DNA of 64,000 bases from an uncultured Clostridia bacterium (GTDB lineage: Bacteria > Bacillota > Clostridia > TANB77 > CAG-508), in assembly GCA_934149275.1 (NCBI GenBank), contig CAKPEG010000004.1, forward strand, positions 1 through 64,000. Reading direction: 5' to 3'. The stretch's first letter is position 1; each line of letters opens with the position of its first letter. The notes beneath the pieces are model-generated. The model had not been told where the DNA came from. It was given only the letters and a program-made list of their open reading frames with translations, and searched no databases. Below, in pieces: positions 33,183 through 41,992 of the stretch. The position numbers and the translations under genes were made by a program.

Positions 33183-34551
33183 AGAATATATTATTGCAAA
33201 TGAAGATCAAATGATAAAAGACTTGGGAGAAATGATAAAAATCCCAAGCAAATTAGAAGGATATGATAATCCTCAATATCCTTTTGGAAAAAATGTAGAT
33301 GATGCGTTAAACAAATTTTTAGAAATAGGAAAAAGACTAGGATTTAGAACAAAAAACATAGATAAATATTGTGGATACATTGAATTTGGAGAAGGCAAAG
33401 AACTAGTTGGAATAATTGGACATTTAGATGTAGTGCCAGAAGGCGAAGGTTGGACACATCCACCATTTGAACTTACTATAGATAATGATAAACTTTATGG
33501 AAGAGGAACAACTGATGATAAAGGACCAATGATAGCTAGCTTATATGCTATGAAAGCAGTTATGGAAAATACCGCTGTACATAAAAGAGTAAGATTAATA
33601 ATTGGATTAAACGAAGAAAATAGTTGGAAGTGTATAAATTATTATAAGGCTCATGAAGAAGCACCAACAGTTGGATTTAGTCCAGATGCTGATTTTCCTT
33701 GCATATATGCAGAAAAAGCACTTCTTACAGCATATACATCTGAGACATGTGTTGAAAATGATAAAATTAAAATAAAAGAAATAGACTGCAAAAATAATAG
33801 AGTTAACGTAGTTCCAAAGTATTGTTCTGTGAAACTAGAAGTAGACTCAAAAATAGAGGAAGAAGTAAAGAAATTCTTATTGGAAAAAGTATCAGAAAAT
33901 ATATCTTTTACAAAAATGCAGAACGAATTTTATATAGAAACAAGGGGAATACAAGCTCATGCAGCACATCCCGAATTAGGAAAAAATGCTGTTTCAGAGA
34001 TGGTAATGATTTTGAATGAATTGCTTAATAGATATGATGTTGAAGAAAAAACAATAAGACTATTAGCTACTAAAGTTAGAAGAGAAACTAATGGAGAAAG
34101 CTTAGGAATTGATCACAAAAATACAGAATTAGGCGATTTGACTTTAAACTTAGCACAACTAAAATTAGAAGATGGAAAAATAAAATCTGGAATGAACTTA
34201 AGAATACCAGGAGATCAAAACCTAGAAGAGGTTAAAACAAAAATAGAAAAAGAATTAGATGGAATAGAAATAAAATTTTTTGGAGAAAAACCAGCATTAT
34301 ATATTCCAAAAGACAATGAATTAGTAAAAAAATTATGTAGAATTTATAATGAGTATACAGGTGAAAATAAAGACCCTTTAGCAATTGGGGGAGCAACATT
34401 TGCAAGAGCTTTCGAAAACTGCGTTTCATTTGGAGCAATAAAACCAGGCGAACCTGACATGTGCCATCAAGTAGATGAATATATTAAACATAAAGATTTA
34501 ATAGATGCTTGTTGCATGTATGCAACTGCAATATACGAATTAGCGCAATAA
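33175..34551 (+). CDS. pepV: M20 family dipeptidase PepV
   Basis: Zinc-dependent dipeptidase (Sapep/PepV) that cleaves dipeptides in the cytoplasm. The 458-residue protein has metal ligands in GHLDVVPEGEGW (His and Asp), GRGTTDDKGPM, the catalytic Glu pair in GLNEENSWKC, and a final His in PDMCHQVDEY, with a lid domain between. The ATG at 33175 lies within the end of the upstream gene (8-base overlap) behind AGGGAG, so the two are translationally coupled; the ATG at 33157 is in frame but lacks a site. Confidence 0.94.
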   Translation: MFKEYIIANEDQMIKDLGEMIKIPSKLEGYDNPQYPFGKNVDDALNKFLEIGKRLGFRTKNIDKYCGYIEFGEGKELVGIIGHLDVVPEGEGWTHPPFELTIDNDKLYGRGTTDDKGPMIASLYAMKAVMENTAVHKRVRLIIGLNEENSWKCINYYKAHEEAPTVGFSPDADFPCIYAEKALLTAYTSETCVENDKIKIKEIDCKNNRVNVVPKYCSVKLEVDSKIEEEVKKFLLEKVSENISFTKMQNEFYIETRGIQAHAAHPELGKNAVSEMVMILNELLNRYDVEEKTIRLLATKVRRETNGESLGIDHKNTELGDLTLNLAQLKLEDGKIKSGMNLRIPGDQNLEEVKTKIEKELDGIEIKFFGEKPALYIPKDNELVKKLCRIYNEYTGENKDPLAIGGATFARAFENCVSFGAIKPGEPDMCHQVDEYIKHKDLIDACCMYATAIYELAQ

Positions 34552-34556
34552 AATAA

Positions 34557-34585
34557 TTGACTTAGAACGTATTAACTGTTATAAT
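34557..34585 (+). promoter_or_regulatory. Promoter of the mntP riboswitch
   Basis: TTGACT (34557-34562) and TATAAT (34580-34585) with 17-bp spacing, ending 8 bases before the riboswitch P1 stem. Confidence 0.85.
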
Positions 34586-34593
34586 AAAAAAAC

Positions 34594-34684
34594 GATGAGG
34601 GAGTAGTTAGCATATTATTAATATGTAATATATTCAACATAATGATAATAATATCTGGATATATTTTAAATAATGAGACTTATC
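34594..34684 (+). promoter_or_regulatory. yybP-ykoY (manganese) riboswitch aptamer
   Basis: P1 pairs GATGAG (34594-34599) with CTTATC (34679-34684). Inside it are the conserved 5' loop GGGAGTAG and the 3' strand AATGAGAC characteristic of the yybP-ykoY class, plus hairpins CATATT/AATATG and TAATATC/GATATATT. The gene downstream is mntP, a known target class. P1's 3' strand is also the 5' arm of the terminator, so manganese binding should block termination and switch on expression. Identification is from pattern and context. Confidence 0.8.
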
Positions 34685-34714
34685 TGTAGCAACTACAGAT
34701 ATAGTCTTTTTTTT
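34676..34714 (+). terminator. Riboswitch expression-platform terminator
   Basis: AGACTTATCTGTAG and CTACAGATATAGTCT form a long stem with a CAA loop and eight T. The 5' arm contains the P1 strand CTTATC, making aptamer and terminator mutually exclusive. Confidence 0.9.
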
Positions 34715-34861
34715 ATATAATAGGAAAGTTCTCCGAACTTCCTATTATATAAAATAACAATGCACAGAAATTTGCTCTGCAAATTTCGCGCGCGAACAAA
34801 GACGCGGACTTAAAAATGTTATAATTGGTGCAAATGTTATTAATGTCCGCTTTTGTTCTAT
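34711..34861 (+). repeat. Palindromic repeat R3, copy 1
   Basis: About 150 bp made of three parts: a hairpin TATATAATAGGAAAGTTC with its complement, a second hairpin GAAATTTG/CAAATTTC, and a third, larger pairing GAACAAAGACGCGGAC with GTCCGCTTTTGTTC (34795-34859). It starts in the T tract of the riboswitch terminator and lies between it and mntP. A second copy is at 42674-42826. Confidence 0.88.
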
Positions 34862-34920
34862 GAAAAATATCAGTTATATGTGCTAACTACGACCATAAAA
34901 TATATAAAGGAGAATCAGTC

Positions 34921-35496
34921 GTGGGAATTGGAGAATTAATAGTATTAAGCTTAGGATTAGGAATGGACGCCTTTGCTGTTTCAATATGTAAAGGTTTATC
35001 AATGAAAAAAATGAACTGGAAAAAAGCTTTAATTATAGGATTGTATTTTGGAGGATTTCAAGCTATAATGCCAGTACTAGGATACTTTCTAAGTAAAGGA
35101 TTTGAGAATTTTGTAACTAGTATTGATCATTGGATTGCATTTATTTTACTTAGCATAATAGGCGGGAAAATGGTAAAAGATGCTTTTAGCCAAGGAAATA
35201 GCGAAAACTGTAATGAAGACGTTGGATTTAAAACAATGATAGTTTTAGCAATTGCAACAAGTATAGATGCATTAGCTGTTGGAATTACATTTGCGTTTTT
35301 AAATGTTAATTTAATTTTAGCAATTGCACTAATAGGAAGTATAACTTTTTTCTTATCTGTGATAGGAACAAAGGTTGGAAACATATTTGGAGACAGATAT
35401 GAAAATAAAGCAGAACTTTTAGGTGGAGTTATTTTAATTTTCTTGGGAATAAAAATTTTACTAGAGCATTTAAATATTATTAATTTCTTTATATAA
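34921..35496 (+). CDS. mntP: Manganese efflux pump MntP
   Basis: Exports excess Mn2+ across the cytoplasmic membrane. The 191-residue protein has six hydrophobic helices in two homologous halves, with the family motifs GLGMDAFAVSICKGL near the N-terminus and ATSIDALAVGITFAF in the second half, whose aspartates are probable metal ligands. The start is GTG behind AAAGGAG, and the reading matches the family N-terminus. It is controlled by the manganese riboswitch about 300 bases upstream; the leader between is enlarged by repeat R3. Confidence 0.94.
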   Translation: MGIGELIVLSLGLGMDAFAVSICKGLSMKKMNWKKALIIGLYFGGFQAIMPVLGYFLSKGFENFVTSIDHWIAFILLSIIGGKMVKDAFSQGNSENCNEDVGFKTMIVLAIATSIDALAVGITFAFLNVNLILAIALIGSITFFLSVIGTKVGNIFGDRYENKAELLGGVILIFLGIKILLEHLNIINFFI

Positions 35497-35663
35497 TAGA
35501 AAAATGAATAACATTCTATCTTAGAAAAATAGCATGAGCAGAAATTAAAAAAAGTTTCTATCTATGAAAAAAAGAACTAAAAAGTTATAATGAGTGTAAA
35601 GATTAAAAATGTTCATTTTGCTCTAGGCAATTCAACATACATATGTATTAGAAGGGAGAATTT

Positions 35664-36683
35664 ATGAAATATCCAAAAGCATTGAAATCAGGAGATTACA
35701 TAGGCGTAACAGCACCATCAGCAGGAATAAACGAAGAAATTAAGATTAAAAGATTAGAAAATGCTGAAAAAAATTTGAGAAAAAAGGGTTTTAAATATAT
35801 AGAAACATCTAATGTTAGAAAAGAAGAGAAAGGCAGAAGTTCATCAGCGAAAGAACGTGCAAAACAATTCATGGACTTATGGAATAATGAAAAAGTTGGA
35901 GCAATAATATCTGCAACTGGTGGAGACTTTATGTCAGAAATATTAGATGAATTAGACTTTGAAAAAATAAAAAAATCAGAACTAAAATGGTTTCAAGGAT
36001 ATTCAGATAATACAGTATTAACATTTGAACTACCTTTATTAGCAGATATAGCATGCATATATGGACCAACTATAAAAGATTTTGGAATGAGAAACTTACA
36101 TAGATCATTAGAAGATTCTTTAAAAATTATGGAAGGCAATGAAATAACACAAGAAAGCTTCGAAAAATGTGAAAGTAGAGAATGGACAGAAAGAACAGAT
36201 CCATATGAAGAATATGATTTAGCAGAAAAAGTTGAATGGAAAAATCTTAATGGAGAAAAAGAAATTGCTTTTAAAGGAAGAGCAATAGGTGGTTGTTTTG
36301 ATGTAATTACTAATTTAATTGGAACAAAATATGATAAGGTAAAAGAGTTTATAGAAAAATATAAAGAAGATGGTATCGTATGGTTTTTAGAGGTTTTCGA
36401 AATGTCAACTCCTCAAATATATTTACATTTATGGCAAATGAAAAATGCAGGTTATTTTGAACATTGCAATGGAATAATTTTTGGAAGGCCTTTAATGACG
36501 AGAGAAGATTATGGTATTTCATATGAAGAAACACTAAAAGATGCACTTGGAGATTTGAATATACCAGTAATATTTGATACTGATATAGGACATGTTTCAC
36601 CACAAATGTCTATTGTTTCAGGCGGAATTATAGAAGTAACTTCAAAAGCAGGAAAAGGAACTATAAAGAATTATTTTGAATAA
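35664..36683 (+). CDS. S66 family LD-carboxypeptidase-like protein
   Basis: A 339-residue serine peptidase of the S66 family (LD-carboxypeptidase/MccF). MccF-type members hydrolyse microcin C-like amides, LD-carboxypeptidases trim murein tetrapeptides. Visible features are GDYIGVTAPSAGI at the start, SATGGDFMSEIL, the nucleophile elbow FQGYSDNTVL at about 110-119 (Ser), FLEVFEMSTPQIYLHLWQM with the catalytic Glu, and DTDIGHVSPQMSI with the His. The length and large loops favour the MccF-like branch. No signal peptide, so cytoplasmic. A degenerate R3-like stretch lies upstream (35485-35640). Confidence 0.9.
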   Translation: MKYPKALKSGDYIGVTAPSAGINEEIKIKRLENAEKNLRKKGFKYIETSNVRKEEKGRSSSAKERAKQFMDLWNNEKVGAIISATGGDFMSEILDELDFEKIKKSELKWFQGYSDNTVLTFELPLLADIACIYGPTIKDFGMRNLHRSLEDSLKIMEGNEITQESFEKCESREWTERTDPYEEYDLAEKVEWKNLNGEKEIAFKGRAIGGCFDVITNLIGTKYDKVKEFIEKYKEDGIVWFLEVFEMSTPQIYLHLWQMKNAGYFEHCNGIIFGRPLMTREDYGISYEETLKDALGDLNIPVIFDTDIGHVSPQMSIVSGGIIEVTSKAGKGTIKNYFE

Positions 36684-36762
36684 AATTATACAAATTCTCA
36701 AAGCAAATTTTTGTACATTCATATGTTATAAAAGTTTCAGAGATTTATATTACAATACAAGA

Positions 36763-36794
36763 AAAACGGGTCGGCTAAGCCAACCCGTTTTTAG
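36763..36794. terminator. Bidirectional terminator
   Basis: AACGGGT and ACCCGTT plus an inner GGC/GCC stem, with A and T runs on either side. It serves the S66 gene and the convergent orphan gene 36810. Confidence 0.85.
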
Positions 36795-36809
36795 TAACTT
36801 GTTTCAGGA

Positions 36810-37406
36810 TTATTTTTCTTCTGGTGCTGTCTGCTTTTTTTGTGAAGAGAAAAAATTTGCAATACCAAAGCATACTTTAGCAACAGAATAGAAAACATAT
36901 CCCACTGCGAAGAACACAATTTTTAATACAAAATCGAAAATCTTCTTTTCTGCATTAATAATCTGTACAAAAAATTTGTACACAAGCATTACCAGAAGTG
37001 CTGTTACAAGCAGTTCTCCAAGGCCGACTAAAAGTGTGACAAGATTGAAATCGTTTTTAGCAGCAAAAGCTATAACCGGATCCGAAGATTCGTGCAAAGC
37101 TTTGCGAGCTTTTAAATCGTTTTCAATTTTTTTATCTGCATTGTTAGCTTGTGTCTGGTAAGCCTTTTTTTGCTCAGGGTTAGTCGATTTTGAAGCAATA
37201 TCCTGACAATATTCCCTTTCAGCCTCGAGCTCCTGAATATCAGAATGATAATGAATCATCCGAATCTGTGTTCCAACAATTTTGACTCCAAAAGAGCCGA
37301 CCGAACAAGTACCATAAACAATCGTCATAAGTGTGACAACCGTGAGAATGAGTCGAGAGACTACATTCCAGAATTTTTTGAAACCTCTTGTTGCTTTGTG
37401 TGTCAT
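36810..37406 (-). CDS. Orphan membrane protein with coiled coil (198 aa)
   Basis: I do not recognise this protein. The order is: a basic N-terminus, a membrane helix (about 15-40), an outer or inner coiled-coil and helical segment (about 50-110, rich in Glu, Lys and Gln), two further membrane helices (about 118-145 and 155-180), and a Lys/Gln/Pro tail. Codon use is clearly less AT-biased than neighbours, with many CG-containing codons. AAGGAGGATGCACT precedes the ATG, resembling the leader of orphan gene 29808 (AGGAGGTGCACT). It has a private terminator. Like the other two orphan cassettes it looks acquired; the function is unknown. Confidence 0.68.
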   Translation of the reverse strand: MTHKATRGFKKFWNVVSRLILTVVTLMTIVYGTCSVGSFGVKIVGTQIRMIHYHSDIQELEAEREYCQDIASKSTNPEQKKAYQTQANNADKKIENDLKARKALHESSDPVIAFAAKNDFNLVTLLVGLGELLVTALLVMLVYKFFVQIINAEKKIFDFVLKIVFFAVGYVFYSVAKVCFGIANFFSSQKKQTAPEEK

Positions 37407-37664
37407 AGTGCATCCTCCTTATAATAGATATTTCAAAACGTTCTTGATAAAATTTTCGCTAATTTAATTATAACATAAAAACATATAAAAATAAAAATAG
37501 AGTTAGAAAAATGTAACAAAAAAGTAATATATAGATAAAATTGCATAAAAAATAATCAAAAGAATTGTAAAAAGATTTGACAAAAATAATATTTTAATAG
37601 ATAATAAAGGTATTGAAAAAAAGAGATTACAAAAGAAATCTGAAAAGTTACAAAGGAGGAAAAA

Positions 37665-40229
37665 ATGTATATTTTTAATAGAATTACAGTTGTTCCACAA
37701 TTACCAAAAGAGTTGAAAAAACTAACAGAAATATCAAATAATTTATGGTGGTCTTGGAATACAGAATTTTTAAAAATTTTTAAAATGATTGATCCAGATT
37801 TATGGGAGAGAATCGACAAGAATCCAACTAAATTTTTAAAATTAGTTGCACAAGAAAAAATTGAAAAAGCAGCTAAAAATGAAGAAACTTTAAAATTATA
37901 TGAAAAAGTAGTAGGTAATTACGAAAATTACATATATAGCAAAGATACATGGTTTGCAAAAAAATATCCAAATAACAAAAAAGATTTAATTGCATATTTT
38001 TCAGCTGAATATGGATTAGATGAAATCTTACCTATATATTCAGGAGGACTTGGAATATTATCAGGAGATCATTTAAAATCAGCTAGTGATTTAGGTATTC
38101 CACTAGTAGCAGTAGGTCTACTATATAAAAATGGATATTTCAATCAAAAAATAAACGGATATGGACAACAAGAATCTGAATACAATAACATAGATTTATA
38201 CAATTTGCCAATTAATCCTGTAAAAACAGAAGATGACCAAGATATGATTCTTGAAATTCCTATGCTTGGAAACACACTTCACTTAAAGATTTGGAAGATT
38301 CAAGTTGGAAGAGTAAATCTATATTTAATGGATTCAGATATAGAACAAAATATTGAAGAATTTAGAAATATAACATTAAAACTTTATGGTGGAGACAAAG
38401 AAATGAGAATAAGACAAGAGATTGTCTTAGGTATGGCTGGAGTTGAATTATTAAAGAAACTTGGTTTAACACCAACAGTTTACCATATGAACGAAGGACA
38501 CTCATCATTCTTAACTTTACAATTAATAAAAAATACAATGAAAGAAAAACAAGTATCATTCCAAATAGCAAAAGAAATTGTAACTTCACAAACAGCTTTT
38601 ACAACACACACACCAGTACCAGCTGGAAATGATATATTTGATATTGGTTTAATAGATAAGTATTTCTCAGGAATATGGGATGAATTTGGAATTTCAAGAG
38701 AAGACTTTTTAAGATTAGGAATGAAAGAAACTGTAAATCTTGATCCTGGATTTAATATGGGAATTTTAGCATTAAGAATTGCAGGAAAAAGAAATGGTGT
38801 AAGTAAATTACACGGAGCAGTTTCAAGAGAATTATTCTCAGATGTTTGGCCTGATATAGCAGCAAACGAATCACCAATAACATATGTAACAAATGGTATT
38901 CATACTTGTAGCTGGCTAGCGCCAAACATTAAAGAATTATATAATAATTATTTAATTCCATATTGGCAAGATAATATCCAAGATGATGCTGTATGGAAAA
39001 AAATAAATTCAATACCGGATGAAAAATTATGGGCAGAGCATTTTAAGAGAAAAGAAAAATTAATGTCTTTAATCAAGAAAAATGTTACAGAAAGATATAA
39101 AAGAAGCGGATATAGCTATGAAGATATAAATGATGTTGTTAATAAATTAAATCCTAATGCTTTAACAATAGGATTTGCAAGAAGATTTGCAACATACAAA
39201 AGAGCAACATTATTGTTCAGAGATATAGAAAGATTAACACAATTACTAAATCAAGAAAATAGACCTGTTCAATTAGTATTTGCTGGAAAAGCACATCCAG
39301 CTGATGTTGAAGGACAAAACTTAATAAAACAAATTCATGAAATTTCATTAATGCCACAATTCAAAGGAAAAATATTTATATTAGAAAACTACAATATAGG
39401 AATGGCAAGATATTTAGTAAGTGGTGTAGATGTATGGTTAAATAATCCTAGAAGACCAATGGAAGCATCAGGAACATCTGGAGAAAAAGCATCTGTAAAT
39501 GGTGTTGTAAACTTTAGTGTACTAGATGGATGGTGGGCAGAAGGATATGACACAACTAATGGTTGGGCTATTGGAACAGAAACAAATTATGATTCATATG
39601 AAATCCAAGACAACAGCGATAGTGATAGTATCTATAGCACATTAGAAAATAAAATAATCCCAACATACTACAAACAAAATGATAAAGGATATTCTAAAGA
39701 TTGGGTAAGATATATGAAAAATTCTATAATGTCAACAGGTGGAAGATACAGCACATCAAGAATGTTAGTTGATTACATGGACAGAATATACATGCCTCTA
39801 TGTAATATGTATAATAAAAACTTCAAAAACTTAGACAATGTAAATGAGTTTGTAAAATGGAAAAAATCTGCAAAAGAAAGATGGAACCAAATCGAAATAA
39901 CACAAGATCATAATATTGATAATGTTAAAATGAATGCAGGAGATATAATTGAAGTTCAATGTAAAGTTCAATTACCAAACTTTGATCCTGAAAATGTTTC
40001 AGTTCAAGTATATTATGGACAAATTTTAGATACAGGAATTGTTAATAATGTTTGCGTTACAGAAATGAAAAAAATTGAAGCAAATGATGAAGAAAAAGTA
40101 TATACATATGCAGCAAAAATAAAATTAACAACAGGCGGAAACTTTGGATACACATTTAGAGTTATGCCAAAACATGAAATGCTATTAGATTCAGAAAATA
40201 TGAATTTAGTAAAATGGATGACAAGATAA
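37665..40229 (+). CDS. glgP: Alpha-glucan phosphorylase (glycogen phosphorylase type)
   Basis: Pyridoxal-phosphate enzyme releasing glucose-1-phosphate from glycogen or maltodextrin. The 854-residue protein belongs to the TIGR02094 branch found in bacteria and archaea. Signs are NLWWSWNTEFLKIF at the N-terminus, FSAEYGLDEILPIYSGGLGILSGDHLKSASDLG (about 110-145), HMNEGHSSFLTLQ, RFATYKRATLLFRD, and the PLP-Lys region EASGTSGEKASVNG (about 605). AAAGGAGG precedes the ATG. Branching enzyme and synthase lie 18 kb away on the same window, so this organism makes and uses glycogen. Confidence 0.95.
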   Translation: MYIFNRITVVPQLPKELKKLTEISNNLWWSWNTEFLKIFKMIDPDLWERIDKNPTKFLKLVAQEKIEKAAKNEETLKLYEKVVGNYENYIYSKDTWFAKKYPNNKKDLIAYFSAEYGLDEILPIYSGGLGILSGDHLKSASDLGIPLVAVGLLYKNGYFNQKINGYGQQESEYNNIDLYNLPINPVKTEDDQDMILEIPMLGNTLHLKIWKIQVGRVNLYLMDSDIEQNIEEFRNITLKLYGGDKEMRIRQEIVLGMAGVELLKKLGLTPTVYHMNEGHSSFLTLQLIKNTMKEKQVSFQIAKEIVTSQTAFTTHTPVPAGNDIFDIGLIDKYFSGIWDEFGISREDFLRLGMKETVNLDPGFNMGILALRIAGKRNGVSKLHGAVSRELFSDVWPDIAANESPITYVTNGIHTCSWLAPNIKELYNNYLIPYWQDNIQDDAVWKKINSIPDEKLWAEHFKRKEKLMSLIKKNVTERYKRSGYSYEDINDVVNKLNPNALTIGFARRFATYKRATLLFRDIERLTQLLNQENRPVQLVFAGKAHPADVEGQNLIKQIHEISLMPQFKGKIFILENYNIGMARYLVSGVDVWLNNPRRPMEASGTSGEKASVNGVVNFSVLDGWWAEGYDTTNGWAIGTETNYDSYEIQDNSDSDSIYSTLENKIIPTYYKQNDKGYSKDWVRYMKNSIMSTGGRYSTSRMLVDYMDRIYMPLCNMYNKNFKNLDNVNEFVKWKKSAKERWNQIEITQDHNIDNVKMNAGDIIEVQCKVQLPNFDPENVSVQVYYGQILDTGIVNNVCVTEMKKIEANDEEKVYTYAAKIKLTTGGNFGYTFRVMPKHEMLLDSENMNLVKWMTR

Positions 40230-40242
40230 ACTTAAATTTTTT

Positions 40243-40280
40243 AAAAGAACTAAAGTCAAATAACTGATTTTAGTTCTTTT
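40243..40280 (+). terminator. Intrinsic terminator of glgP
   Basis: AAAAGAACTAAA and TTTAGTTCTTTT with a 13-nt loop. Confidence 0.85.
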
Positions 40281-40351
40281 AGCGTTGAATACAAATATTG
40301 AAAAAAGAATATAATATTATAGCAAAACCAATAAAAAATTGCCGAAAATAC

Positions 40352-40379
40352 TTGAAAAAAAAGAAAATTGTGATATACT
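40352..40379 (+). promoter_or_regulatory. Promoter of pyk
   Basis: TTGAAA (40352-40357) and an extended TGA-TATACT (-10 at 40374-40379) with a 16-bp spacer. Confidence 0.65.
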
Positions 40380-40424
40380 AGTCATCGGTAAAATTGTAAA
40401 AATATAAAAAAAGGAGATATAAAA

Positions 40425-41864
40425 ATGAAAACATATTTAAGAAAAACAAAAATTGTTGGAACAATAGGACCTGCAAGTGAAAACAAATTACCAGAATTAT
40501 TCAAAGCTGGATTAAACGTTTGTAGAGTTAACTATTCACACGGAAGCTATGATGAACAAAAAGAAAAAACAGAAACAATAATCAAATTAAGAGAAGAATT
40601 AGATTTACCAATTCCAATGATACTTGATATGCAAGGACCAGAAATTAGAACTGGTATGTTAGTAACAGGAAAAAATGAAAAAATTCAATTAGAGGATGGA
40701 CAAAAATTCGTATTAGTAAACGAAGATATTATAGGAGACAAAGACAGAGTTTCAGTTTCTTATAAAAACTTATATCAAGATGTTAAACCAGGATCTAAAA
40801 TATTAATAGATGATGGTGCAATCGAATTAGTTGTTGACGAAATAGTTGACAAAGATATTCATTGTACAGTAGTTCATGGTAACGGATTAGGAAGCAGAAA
40901 AACTATGAACCTACCAGGAACAGCAGTAAGATTACCAGCATTAAAAGAAAAAGATATAAACGATTTAAAAACAGCTTGTGAACATGGATATGATTTCGTA
41001 GCAATGTCATTCACAAGAGGTAAAGATGATATAGACCAAGTTAGAAAAGTATTAGATGATAACGGTGGAAAAGACATAATGATAATAACAAAAGTTGAAA
41101 ATGTTGAAGGATTAGAGCATATGGAAGAAATCGTTGAAAATGCTGATGCTCAAATGATTGCTCGTGGTGATATGGCAACAGAAACAGACTTCACAGAACC
41201 ACCAATTATGCAAAAGAAATTCATCAAATTATCAAACAGAGCTAATAAACCAGCTATAACAGCTACACAAATGCTTGAATCAATGACTCATAATCCATTA
41301 CCAACAAGAGCTGAAGCTAACGATGTTGCTAATGCAATTTATGATAGAACAAGTGCTGTAATGTTATCAGGAGAATGTGCAATGGGTGAATATCCAGTAG
41401 AGTGCGTTGCAACAATGGATAAAATAGCAAGAAGAACAGAACCAACAATTAATTACTGGAAGAGATTCGAAGAAAATGATAACTATGAATTAAAAGATTT
41501 AGAAGATAATATCGCTTATACAACATGTGTATTAGCTAAAAATGTAAAAGCTGATGCAATTGTATGCTATACTCATACAGGAAATTCAGCAAGAAGATTA
41601 GCTGGACTTGGAGCAGGATGCCCAATATTAGTTGTTACAGATAACAAGAGAACATTCCGCCAATTAGGACTTGCTTGGAACGTATTCCCAGTATTTATAG
41701 AAAACAAAGGTAATATCAATGCTGTAATTAAAGAAGGAATTGAAAAACATAAAAAATTAGGAAACTTAGAAGCAGGTGACAAAGTAGTTGTTGCTGGTGG
41801 AGATCAAATATTACCAGATTACAAATCAAGCAAAGCTATCGGAGGATTCTTAACAATAGAATAA
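40425..41864 (+). CDS. pyk: Pyruvate kinase
   Basis: Final glycolytic step, making pyruvate and ATP from phosphoenolpyruvate. The 479-residue protein has TKIVGTIGPAS, NVCRVNYSHGS, ILDMQGPEIRTG, FTRGKDDIDQVRK, the catalytic Lys region IITKVENVEGLEHMEEI and the signature KPAITATQMLESMTHNPLPTRAE. One active-site segment is unusual: the common ARGDLGVE reads ARGDMATETDFTEPP. The C-terminal allosteric domain is present. It has its own promoter and probably ends at a hairpin 41907-41975. Confidence 0.93.
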   Translation: MKTYLRKTKIVGTIGPASENKLPELFKAGLNVCRVNYSHGSYDEQKEKTETIIKLREELDLPIPMILDMQGPEIRTGMLVTGKNEKIQLEDGQKFVLVNEDIIGDKDRVSVSYKNLYQDVKPGSKILIDDGAIELVVDEIVDKDIHCTVVHGNGLGSRKTMNLPGTAVRLPALKEKDINDLKTACEHGYDFVAMSFTRGKDDIDQVRKVLDDNGGKDIMIITKVENVEGLEHMEEIVENADAQMIARGDMATETDFTEPPIMQKKFIKLSNRANKPAITATQMLESMTHNPLPTRAEANDVANAIYDRTSAVMLSGECAMGEYPVECVATMDKIARRTEPTINYWKRFEENDNYELKDLEDNIAYTTCVLAKNVKADAIVCYTHTGNSARRLAGLGAGCPILVVTDNKRTFRQLGLAWNVFPVFIENKGNINAVIKEGIEKHKKLGNLEAGDKVVVAGGDQILPDYKSSKAIGGFLTIE

Positions 41865-41906
41865 TAAAATTAATATAATTTTAACAATTAAATAATAAAA
41901 TGTAAT

Positions 41907-41975
41907 AAAGGGGGAAACAAATAACCGATACAATAAATTTAATTATTATATCAAAAAGTTTCTCCCTTTTTGTAT
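41907..41975 (+). terminator. Hairpin between pyk and the BI-1 gene
   Basis: AAAGGGGGAAAC and GTTTCTCCCTTT pair with one G-T wobble across a loop of about 40 nt, followed by T-rich sequence. Probably the pyk terminator, but it could act as an attenuator for the gene 20 bases downstream. Confidence 0.6.
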
Positions 41976-41992
41976 AAAAAGGAGGAATAAAT

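Noticed and set aside
36676..36891. Forward open frame after the S66 peptidase gene
   Set aside because: It runs through the bidirectional terminator and into the reverse-strand orphan gene, and has no ribosome binding site.
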